From: Pseudomonas sp. W4I3
GTDB lineage: Bacteria > Pseudomonadota > Gammaproteobacteria > Pseudomonadales > Pseudomonadaceae
Length of the DNA stretch: 64,000 bases
Direction: 5' to 3'
Assembly: GCF_030816195.1 (NCBI RefSeq)
Contig: NZ_JAUSXS010000001.1
Coordinates: 124,001 to 188,000, forward strand
A model generated the notes under the pieces. That model did no database searches. It saw only the letters and a program-made list of their open reading frames with translations, and was not told the origin of the DNA. The position numbers were made by a program, and so were the translations under genes. Position 1 is the stretch's first letter, and each line of letters starts with the position of its first letter. This document shows positions 57,200 to 64,000 of this stretch, in pieces.

Positions 57200-57519
57200 T
57201 AACAACTACCACCCCGCCGCTCCAGCCCCTGCACGGAAACCGCCACCGACTACCCCGTGTTGTTAGTCGACAGAGACGCCCCTCTGCCCGATCTCCACGC
57301 CGACCTGGGCGAGCGCCTCAACGCCGCCCTTGAACACTCAAACTGATGGCCTGTTCCAGCCTGTCGGATTTTATCGAGCGCGACCTGAACAACGTGGCCA
57401 ATACCGCACGCATTCTGGTGCAGAACTTGAGTGATGTGTTCCGAGTGATTGAACACCGTGGTTTCGACAAACCCATTGATCATCCCGTGACGCTTTACGC
57501 CATCTCGCGCAAGGCTTGA
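57200..57519 (+). pseudogene. Decayed small gene, copy B
   Basis: TDYPVLLVDRDAPLPDLHAD and continuation end in a stop at 57344. The downstream homologous part (MACSSLSDFIERDL and on to FDKPIDHPVTLYAISRKA) lies in another frame and ends at 57517. A small deletion around 57340 separates them. It matches copy A over about 260 bp. Confidence 0.6.
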
Positions 57520-57526
57520 AACCGTT

Positions 57527-57590
57527 AGCGATAGCGGGACGCGGAGCGTCCCAGGCGGCATTCCCACGCAGAGCGTAGGAACGATCGCTC
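57527..57590. repeat. Decayed ATTCCCACG-type palindromes
   Basis: CGGGACGCGGAGCGTCCC and GGCATTCCCACGCAGAGCGT resemble the element at 4494-4543 with mismatches. Confidence 0.5.
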
Positions 57591-57592
57591 AC

Positions 57593-57623
57593 GAAAAAGC
57601 CCGCATTGCTGCGGGCTTCTTTT
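57593..57623. terminator. fba terminator (bidirectional)
   Basis: AAGCCCGCA/TGCGGGCTT with A-run before and T-run after lies 15 bp from the fba stop. It would act in both directions. Confidence 0.88.
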
Positions 57624-57637
57624 TAAACGCTTTAGGC

Positions 57638-58702
57638 TCAGTTGACCTTTGCGTTCAACTCACCTTTCAAATACCGCTGATACATCGCTTCCAACGAGAT
57701 CGGCTTGATCTTCGAAGCATTACCGGCAGTACCAAACGCTTCATAACGTGCAATACATACATCACGCATCGCGGTCACGGTGGCGCCGAAGAACTTGCGC
57801 GGATCGAACTCGCTCGGGTTGGTGGCCATCAGGCGACGCATCGCACCGGTGGAGGCCAGGCGCAGGTCGGTGTCGATGTTGACCTTGCGCACGCCGTGCT
57901 TGATGCCTTCGACGATTTCTTCAACCGGTACGCCGTAGGTTTCTTTGATGTCGCCGCCGTACTGGTTGATGATCGCCAGCCATTCCTGCGGTACCGAGGA
58001 AGAACCGTGCATCACCAGGTGGGTATTGGGGATGCGTTTGTGGATTTCCTTGATGCGGTCGATGGCCAGCACGTCACCGGTCGGTGGCTTGGTGAACTTG
58101 TAGGCGCCGTGGCTGGTGCCGATGGCGATGGCCAGGGCGTCCACTTGGGTCTTCTTGACGAAGTCGGCGGCTTCTTCCGGGTCGGTCAGCATCTGGCTGT
58201 GATCCAGAACGCCTTCGGCGCCGATGCCGTCTTCTTCGCCAGCCATGCCGGTTTCCAGGGAGCCCAGGCAGCCCAGTTCGCCTTCAACCGACACGCCGCA
58301 GGCGTGGGCCATGGCTACGGTTTGCTGGGTAACACGTACGTTGTATTCGTAGTCAGTCGGGGTCTTGCCGTCTTCGCCGAGGGAGCCGTCCATCATTACC
58401 GAGCTGAAGCCCAGCTGAATGGAGCGCTGGCACACGTCAGGGCTGGTGCCGTGGTCCTGGTGCATGCACACCGGGATGTGCGGGAATTCTTCGATGGCCG
58501 CGAGGATCAGGTGACGCAGGAACGGCGCGCCGGCGTATTTGCGGGCACCGGCCGACGCCTGGACGATCACTGGGGAGTCGGTCTTGTCAGCGGCTTCCAT
58601 GATGGCGCGCATCTGCTCAAGGTTGTTGACGTTAAAGGCTGGGACGCCGTAGCCGAACTCGGCTGCGTGGTCCAGCATTTGACGCATGCTGATAAGTGCC
58701 AT
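57638..58702 (-). CDS. fba: Fructose-1,6-bisphosphate aldolase, class II
   Basis: This 354-residue zinc enzyme of the Calvin/class IIB type has metal-site segments [16 protein letters not shown] and [13 protein letters not shown], and [14 protein letters not shown] between. It is the first of the glycolytic genes read on this strand (tktA, epd, pgk, then fba downstream). Three REP or lipoprotein insertions separate it from pgk. The gene is intact. Confidence 0.97.
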   Translation of the reverse strand: MALISMRQMLDHAAEFGYGVPAFNVNNLEQMRAIMEAADKTDSPVIVQASAGARKYAGAPFLRHLILAAIEEFPHIPVCMHQDHGTSPDVCQRSIQLGFSSVMMDGSLGEDGKTPTDYEYNVRVTQQTVAMAHACGVSVEGELGCLGSLETGMAGEEDGIGAEGVLDHSQMLTDPEEAADFVKKTQVDALAIAIGTSHGAYKFTKPPTGDVLAIDRIKEIHKRIPNTHLVMHGSSSVPQEWLAIINQYGGDIKETYGVPVEEIVEGIKHGVRKVNIDTDLRLASTGAMRRLMATNPSEFDPRKFFGATVTAMRDVCIARYEAFGTAGNASKIKPISLEAMYQRYLKGELNAKVN

Positions 58703-58858
58703 TGTGTTGTCTCTCCCGGTCGAGGGTCGTTAATCGTGCAAGCCTGCCGTAGCGGCGGCTGCTATTCAAGTTATTGCAGATCAAGGGGTTGAGCCTTGTG
58801 CTGCTGAATCGTTATTGCTGATGTAGGCGACTCAAATTCCAAGTTGAAACCGAATCAA

Positions 58859-58947
58859 TGTGGGAGGGGACTTGCCCCCGATAGCAGTCATCCTGACACC
58901 TATGTGCCGGCTGACCCACTGCAATCGGGGGCAAGCCCCCTCCCACA
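58859..58947. repeat. REPIN (GI type) upstream of fba
   Basis: Inverted cores lie between the fba start and the MliC-like stop; the first core has one A for G change (GGGGACTTGC). Confidence 0.88.
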
Positions 58948-58972
58948 TTTGGATCTCATCTCATGACAGATC

Positions 58973-59305
58973 TCAGTTGGCCTTACAGCCACGCCCGATC
59001 AAATCATCCGTGGCCGTCCAGTAAATCAGGCCTTCCTCGCCTTTTGTGTGAAACGCCAATTGGTCGTTGGCATACAGCACACCCGAAGCGGCAACGTCCT
59101 GTTTAAGGCGATAAACCTGGTCCGAGCCGCCAAGGCGCACATCCACTTCAGTGCGGGCCGCATTGGCAAAGCGCCAGTTGACCTCGGCCTTGCTGTCGCA
59201 GGTCCAGGTGGTCCATTTACCTTCCGGCTCTGCCTTGTCGAACATGTTCATGCTGCTGCAACCGGCCAACAAGGCCAGTGCTGCCAGGGCGATAACGCCT
59301 TTCAT
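58973..59305 (-). CDS. MliC-family lipoprotein (lysozyme inhibitor-like)
   Basis: This 110-residue lipoprotein has lipobox LLAGCSS (Cys16) and mature segments WTTWTCDSKAEVNWRF and FHTKGEEGLIYWTATDD, fitting MliC/PliC-type C-type-lysozyme inhibitors. The ATG at 59305 has GAGG seven bases upstream. It lies with a second small lipoprotein in the fba-pgk interval. Confidence 0.78.
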   Translation of the reverse strand: MKGVIALAALALLAGCSSMNMFDKAEPEGKWTTWTCDSKAEVNWRFANAARTEVDVRLGGSDQVYRLKQDVAASGVLYANDQLAFHTKGEEGLIYWTATDDLIGRGCKAN

Positions 59306-59365
59306 TGCCAATCCTCGCAGGGCGACCTCGGGCCGCCGTTGCTGTGGGTTAGTGGATCAGACCCG

Positions 59366-59593
59366 TCAAGGGCAACCCTGTTCCTGACCGTTGGGCGCGG
59401 AGTCGTATTTCTCCAGCCGTTCGTTGCCAATGCGCTTGTTGATCACGGGCATGGTCTCGGCTTGCCAGTCAGCCTGGTAGCAGCTTTTTTTCAGCGGCGC
59501 CGAAGCTTTATCCGCCTCGGGCGCCGCTTTCGGCGTGCTGCCGCAGCCGGCCAGCAGGCCCACTGCAATCACCAGTGCCAACGACTTGATCAT
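59366..59593 (-). CDS. Small lipoprotein of unknown function
   Basis: The protein of 75 residues has lipobox LLAGCGS. The mature part includes APLKKSCYQADWQAETMPV and ends GQEQGCP, with two further cysteines that could pair. It begins 31 bp after pgk ends on the same strand, so it is likely cotranscribed with pgk. Confidence 0.7.
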   Translation of the reverse strand: MIKSLALVIAVGLLAGCGSTPKAAPEADKASAPLKKSCYQADWQAETMPVINKRIGNERLEKYDSAPNGQEQGCP

Positions 59594-59624
59594 GGGATGC
59601 TCCTTTTTCCTGATCACGCGCGCC

Positions 59625-60788
59625 TTAACCTTTGGCTCGGGTTTCCAGCACTTCCACGGCCGGCAGTACCTTGCCCTCGACGAATTCGAGGAACGCACCG
59701 CCACCGGTAGAAATGTAGGAGATCTGGTCAGCAACGCCATATTTATCGATAGCCGCCAGGGTGTCGCCGCCGCCGGCGATGGAGAACGCCGAGCTTTCGG
59801 CGATGGCTTTGGCCAGCACTTTTGTACCGTTGCCGAACTGGTCGAACTCGAATACGCCGACCGGACCGTTCCACAGGATGGTCTGCGAAGCTTTCAGCAG
59901 CTCAGCGAAGTTGGCCGCGGTTTGCGGGCCGATATCCAGAATCATGTCGTCGGCGGCCACGTCAGCGATGAGCTTGACGGTGGCTGCGGCGCTTTCCGCG
60001 AATTCCTTGGCAACGACCACGTCCACCGGCAAGGGCACGCTGACTTTGGCGGCGATGGCGCGGGCGGTGTCGAGCAGGTCCGGCTCGTACAGGGACTTGC
60101 CCACCGGGTGGCCGGCTGCAGCCAGGAAGGTGTTGGCAATGCCGCCGCCAACGATCAACTGGTTGCAAATCTGGCTCAGGCTGTTGAGTACGTCCAGCTT
60201 GGTGGAAACCTTGGAACCGGCCACGATGGCCGCCATCGGTTGTGCCGGAGCGCCCAGGGCCTTGCCCAGTGCATCCAGCTCAGCCGCCAGCAGCGGACCG
60301 GCAGCGGCAACCTTGGCGAACTTGGCCACGCCATGGGTCGAGGCTTCGGCGCGGTGGGCGGTGCCAAAGGCGTCCATGACGAACACGTCGCACAGCGCAG
60401 CGTATTGCTGGGCCAGTTCGTCGCTGTTCTTCTTCTCGCCCTTGTTGAAGCGCACGTTTTCGAACAGCACGATGTCGCCGGCTTTCACCTCGACGCCGCC
60501 CAGGTAGTCAGCCACCAACGGCACTTCGCGGCCCAAGGCCTTGCTCAGGTATTCGGCCACCGGCTTGAGGCTGTTTTCAGCGGAGAACTCGCCTTCGGTC
60601 GGGCGACCCAGGTGGGAGCAGACCATCACGGCCGCGCCTTTTTCCAGGGCCAGCTTGATGGTCGGCAGCGAGGCCAGGATTCGCGCATCGCTGGTGACAA
60701 CACCGTCCTTGACTGGGACGTTGAGGTCTTCGCGAATCAGTACGCGCTTACCTTGCAGATCGAGGTCGGACATCTTCAACACGGTCAT
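59625..60788 (-). CDS. pgk: Phosphoglycerate kinase
   Basis: This 387-residue two-domain kinase interconverts 1,3-bisphosphoglycerate and 3-phosphoglycerate. [15 protein letters not shown] (N-terminus) and [15 protein letters not shown], with C-terminal [19 protein letters not shown] and [14 protein letters not shown], are all present. ATG 60788 gives [14 protein letters not shown]. It lies 17 bp after epd. Confidence 0.97.
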   Translation of the reverse strand: MTVLKMSDLDLQGKRVLIREDLNVPVKDGVVTSDARILASLPTIKLALEKGAAVMVCSHLGRPTEGEFSAENSLKPVAEYLSKALGREVPLVADYLGGVEVKAGDIVLFENVRFNKGEKKNSDELAQQYAALCDVFVMDAFGTAHRAEASTHGVAKFAKVAAAGPLLAAELDALGKALGAPAQPMAAIVAGSKVSTKLDVLNSLSQICNQLIVGGGIANTFLAAAGHPVGKSLYEPDLLDTARAIAAKVSVPLPVDVVVAKEFAESAAATVKLIADVAADDMILDIGPQTAANFAELLKASQTILWNGPVGVFEFDQFGNGTKVLAKAIAESSAFSIAGGGDTLAAIDKYGVADQISYISTGGGAFLEFVEGKVLPAVEVLETRAKG

Positions 60789-60805
60789 GGGTCGCAGTTC
60801 CTGAA

Positions 60806-61861
60806 TTACTGTTGAGGTTGTTTTGAAGCCACTTGCAGATAGTGTTCTGCAACGTCGAGCATTCGGTTGGCAAAGCCCCATTCGTTGTCGAACCAGGCCA
60901 GGATGTTCACCAGCCTCGGGCCGGAAACGCGGGTCTGGCTGGCATCGACAATTGCCGAATGCGGGTCATGGTTGAAATCGCAACTGGCGTGGGGCAATTC
61001 GGTGTAGGCCAGCAAGCCTTTGAGCGGGCCGCTGGTGGCAGCGTCGCGCAGGATCCGGTTGACCTCCACGGCATCGGTGTCGCTCACGGTTTGCATGGTG
61101 ATGTCCAGACAGGACACGTTCACCGTCGGCACCCGTACCGCTTTGGCCTGGATTCGCCCGGCAAGTTCCGGCAGCAGGCGTTCGATGCCCCGCGCCAGAC
61201 CGGTGGACACCGGAATTACTGACTGGAACGCCGAGCGCGTGCGGCGCAGGTCTTCGTGATGATAGGCGTCGATCACCGGCTGGTCGTTCATGGCCGAGTG
61301 AATCGTGGTGATCGATACGTAGTCCAGGCCGATTGCCTGATCCAGCAGGCGCAACAGCGGCACGCTGCAGTTGGTGGTGCAGGAGGCATTGGACACCAGC
61401 AGCTCGTCGCCGGTCAGGCAATCCTGATTGATGCCATAGACGATGGTGGCGTCGACATCCGCCTCGCTGGCCATCGGCTGGGAAAACAGCACACGCGGCG
61501 CGCCGGCGTCGAGAAAACGCAGGCCATCGGCACGGGTGTTATAGACACCGGAACATTCCAGCACCAGGTCGACGCCCAGTGCTTTCCAGTCGATGCCTTC
61601 TGGGGTGGCACTGCGCAAGACTTGCACGCAGTTGCCTTTAATATGCAGACAATCGCCTTCGACCCGCACTTCGCCGGGGAAACGGCCGTGGGTGGAGTCA
61701 AAACGTGTCAGGTACTCGATGCTGGCCATGTCCGCCAGATCGTTGATCGCAACAATTTCAAACCCGGCCGCCGCCCCTCGCTCGAACAGGGCACGCAAGA
61801 CGCAACGACCAATGCGGCCGTAGCCGTTGAGTGCAACTTTGTAGCGACGCGGTTGGGGCAT
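60806..61861 (-). CDS. epd: Erythrose-4-phosphate dehydrogenase
   Basis: This 351-residue GAPDH-family protein starts the PLP (vitamin B6) branch from erythrose 4-phosphate. NAD motif is [17 protein letters not shown], catalytic Cys in [21 protein letters not shown] and C-terminal [14 protein letters not shown]. Epd, not GapA, fits the tkt-epd-pgk-fba order of Pseudomonas. ATG 61861 follows the promoter side of a REPIN. Confidence 0.93.
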   Translation of the reverse strand: MPQPRRYKVALNGYGRIGRCVLRALFERGAAAGFEIVAINDLADMASIEYLTRFDSTHGRFPGEVRVEGDCLHIKGNCVQVLRSATPEGIDWKALGVDLVLECSGVYNTRADGLRFLDAGAPRVLFSQPMASEADVDATIVYGINQDCLTGDELLVSNASCTTNCSVPLLRLLDQAIGLDYVSITTIHSAMNDQPVIDAYHHEDLRRTRSAFQSVIPVSTGLARGIERLLPELAGRIQAKAVRVPTVNVSCLDITMQTVSDTDAVEVNRILRDAATSGPLKGLLAYTELPHASCDFNHDPHSAIVDASQTRVSGPRLVNILAWFDNEWGFANRMLDVAEHYLQVASKQPQQ

Positions 61862-61893
61862 GGGGTTCTCGCAGTAGGGGCGACACAAACCAC

Positions 61894-61993
61894 TGTAGGA
61901 GCGAGCTTGCTCGCGAAGAACTTGAGAGCGCCGCGTTAAACCAGAAACGCTGCGTTATCGTTAACGATCTTCGCGAGCAAGCTCGCTCCTACA
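61894..61993. repeat. REPIN of the second class (GTAGGAGCGAGCTTGC)
   Basis: Inverted cores flank about 55 bp between tktA and epd. It is of the same class as 32219-32318. Confidence 0.85.
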
Positions 61994-62030
61994 GTAGAGG
62001 CGGTGGTCAGTGGGCCACCGCGTTAACGCC

Positions 62031-64000
62031 TTAGTCTTCCAGCAGCTCTTCAGCCTGGCCCAGGATGTTTTCCAGGGTGAAACCGAACTCTTCGAACAAG
62101 GCTGGCGCCGGCGCCGACTCACCGTAGGTGGTCATGCCGATCACGCGGCCTTCCAGGCCTACGTACTTGTACCAGTAGTCGGCGTGGGCCGCTTCGATGG
62201 CGATACGCGCGCTGACCTGCAACGGCAATACCGATTGCTTGTAACCGGCGTCCTGGGCTTCGAACACGCTGGTGCACGGCATGGACACAACGCGCACGTT
62301 GCGGCCTTGCTCGGTCAGCTTGTCGTAGGCCTGAACGGTCAGGCCCACTTCGGAACCGGTGGAGATCAGGATCAGCTCCGGCTCGCCGATGCAGTCCTTG
62401 AGCACGTAGCCGCCACGGCTGATGTCGGCGATCTGCGCGTCGGTACGCACCTGGTGCTGCAGGTTCTGACGCGAGAAGATCAGCGCCGAAGGGCCGTCCT
62501 TGCGCTCGATAGCGTGCTTCCAGGCCACGGCGGATTCCACCGCGTCGGCAGGGCGCCAGCAATCCAGGTTCGGCGTGGTACGCAGGCTGGTCAGTTGCTC
62601 GACCGGCTGGTGCGTCGGGCCGTCTTCGCCCAGGCCGATGGAGTCGTGGGTGTAGACATGGATCACGCGCTTCTTCATCAGCGCCGCCATACGTACCGCG
62701 TTACGTGCATATTCCATGAACATCAGGAAGGTCGCGCCGTAAGGCACCAGGCCGCCGTGCAGGGACACGCCGTTCATGATGGCGCTCATGCCGAACTCGC
62801 GCACGCCGTAGTACATGTAGTTGCCGCTGGCGTCTTCCGCCGACACGCCTTTGCAGCCTTTCCACAGGGTCAGGTTGGAACCGGCCAGGTCAGCCGAACC
62901 GCCAAGGAACTCAGGCAGCAATGGGCCGAAGGCGTTCAGGGTGTTCTGGCTGGCTTTGCGGCTGGCGATGGTCTCGCCCTTGGCCGCGACTTCGGCGATA
63001 TAGGCCGAGGCTTTTTCCGAGAAATCGGCAGGCAGGTCACCGGCCAGACGACGCACCAGCTCGTTGGCCAGCTCAGGGAATTCGGCGGAATAGGCAGCGA
63101 AGCGCTGGTCCCACTCGGACTCGGCAGCCAGGCCTTTTTCCTTGGCGTCCCACTCGGCGTAGATGTCAGCCGGGATTTCGAACGGGCCGTGGTTCCACTT
63201 CAGCGCTTCGCGGGTCAGGGCGATTTCCGCATCACCCAGTGGGGCGCCGTGGCAGTCTTCCTTGCCTTGCTTGTTCGGCGAGCCGAAGCCGATGGTGGTC
63301 TTGCAGCAGATCAGGGTCGGCTGTGCGCTCTTGCGCGCGGTGTCGATGGCGATCTTGATCTCTTCCGGATCGTGGCCGTCGACGTTGCGGATCACCTGCC
63401 AGTTGTAGGCTTCGAAACGCTTGGGGGTGTCATCGGTGAACCAGCCTTCGACTTCGCCGTCGATGGAGATGCCGTTGTCATCGTAGAAGGCAATCAGCTT
63501 GCCCAGGCCCAGGGTGCCGGCCAGGGAGGCGACTTCGTGGGAAATGCCTTCCATCATGCAGCCATCGCCCAGGAAGACGTAGGTGTGGTGGTCGACGATG
63601 TCGTGGCCAGGGCGGTTGAACTGCGCGCCCAGGACTTTTTCAGCCAGCGCGAAGCCAACGGCGTTGGCCAGGCCTTGGCCCAGGGGACCGGTGGTGGTCT
63701 CGACGCCTGGGGTGTAGCCGAATTCCGGGTGGCCCGGGGTGCGGCTGTGCAACTGGCGGAAGCTCTTGAGGTCATCGATGGTGACGTCGTAGCCAGACAG
63801 GTGCAGCAGCGAATAGATCAGCATCGAGCCGTGGCCGTTGGACAGCACGAAGCGGTCACGGTCGGCGAACGACGGGTTGCTCGGGTTGTGCTTCAGGTAA
63901 TCACGCCAAAGTACCTCGGCGATATCCGCCATGCCCATCGGGGCACCGGGATGGCCGCTGTTGGCTTTTTGCACGGCATCCATGCTGAGGGCACGAATGG
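62031..64000 (-). CDS. tktA: Transketolase (N-terminus beyond the window)
   Basis: Visible residues, about 656, start [22 protein letters not shown] and end [20 protein letters not shown]. The thiamine-diphosphate motif [18 protein letters not shown] and the later pyrimidine domain ([29 protein letters not shown]) are intact. The missing part is only the first few residues. It is the head of tktA-epd-pgk-fba. Confidence 0.97.
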   Translation of the reverse strand, partial: IRALSMDAVQKANSGHPGAPMGMADIAEVLWRDYLKHNPSNPSFADRDRFVLSNGHGSMLIYSLLHLSGYDVTIDDLKSFRQLHSRTPGHPEFGYTPGVETTTGPLGQGLANAVGFALAEKVLGAQFNRPGHDIVDHHTYVFLGDGCMMEGISHEVASLAGTLGLGKLIAFYDDNGISIDGEVEGWFTDDTPKRFEAYNWQVIRNVDGHDPEEIKIAIDTARKSAQPTLICCKTTIGFGSPNKQGKEDCHGAPLGDAEIALTREALKWNHGPFEIPADIYAEWDAKEKGLAAESEWDQRFAAYSAEFPELANELVRRLAGDLPADFSEKASAYIAEVAAKGETIASRKASQNTLNAFGPLLPEFLGGSADLAGSNLTLWKGCKGVSAEDASGNYMYYGVREFGMSAIMNGVSLHGGLVPYGATFLMFMEYARNAVRMAALMKKRVIHVYTHDSIGLGEDGPTHQPVEQLTSLRTTPNLDCWRPADAVESAVAWKHAIERKDGPSALIFSRQNLQHQVRTDAQIADISRGGYVLKDCIGEPELILISTGSEVGLTVQAYDKLTEQGRNVRVVSMPCTSVFEAQDAGYKQSVLPLQVSARIAIEAAHADYWYKYVGLEGRVIGMTTYGESAPAPALFEEFGFTLENILGQAEELLED

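Overview
The window looks like a Pseudomonas fluorescens-group chromosome. It is GC-rich, its gene order matches the choline/glycine-betaine/carnitine catabolic region of Pseudomonas, and it carries about twenty REP/REPIN elements built on GTGGGAGGGGGCTTGC, a core known from P. fluorescens SBW25-type genomes. No ribosomal RNA, tRNA, CRISPR array or transposase gene was recognised.

Layout. Bases 1-17941 carry glycine-betaine demethylation genes: soxB (partial) and glyA, a TraX-like gene, ltaE, the divergent gbcB/gbcA pair, then etfB-etfA-dgcB and dgcA with two conserved partner genes. Between gbcA and etfB lie a 550-bp array of DnaA-box-like motifs, a prepilin-like remnant and an AA10 lytic polysaccharide monooxygenase. 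Bases 18160-19862 hold an LprI-like protein, an AT-rich gene with a PD-(D/E)XK-like motif and a DUF3010-like gene. Bases 20007-24704 are the carnitine genes cdhR / caiX-cdhC-cdhA-cdhB. Bases 25281-38686 hold gbdR, sdaB, the cbcXWV ABC transporter, betT and betI-betB-betA.

Together these genes import choline, betaine and carnitine (CbcXWV, CaiX, BetT) and oxidise choline to betaine (BetA, BetB). They convert carnitine to betaine (CdhA, CdhC, CdhB), strip methyl groups via dimethylglycine and sarcosine to glycine (GbcAB, DgcAB with EtfAB, Sox), and pass carbon on through serine to pyruvate (GlyA, SdaB). BetI, GbdR and CdhR are the expected regulators.

Bases 39262-54327 are mixed: an unusual TldD/TldE-like pair, an RhlA-type acyltransferase, a frameshifted MFS exporter, DbpA, a YhiN-type flavoprotein, a YccS-type membrane protein, a periplasmic binding protein, ElaA, a small winged-helix protein, a YgjP-type metallopeptidase and a REC-PAS-GGDEF-EAL protein with a degenerate EAL domain. 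Bases 54640-57600 contain a PL7 alginate lyase followed by a scarred segment: two decayed copies of one small gene, a duplicated terminator with fba 3' sequence, a PL7 fragment and an AT-rich orphan gene. Bases 57638-64000 are central carbon metabolism: fba, two small lipoprotein genes, pgk, epd and tktA (partial).

The observations I rate highest are the DnaA-box array (four 35-bp units, 161-182 bp apart), a dispersed element with 22-bp terminal inverted repeats and an optional cloverleaf-like insert, the RhlA homologue without RhlB, and the duplication scar beside the alginate lyase. I did not find a clearly new multi-gene system. The DnaA-box array is the best candidate for an undescribed functional element.
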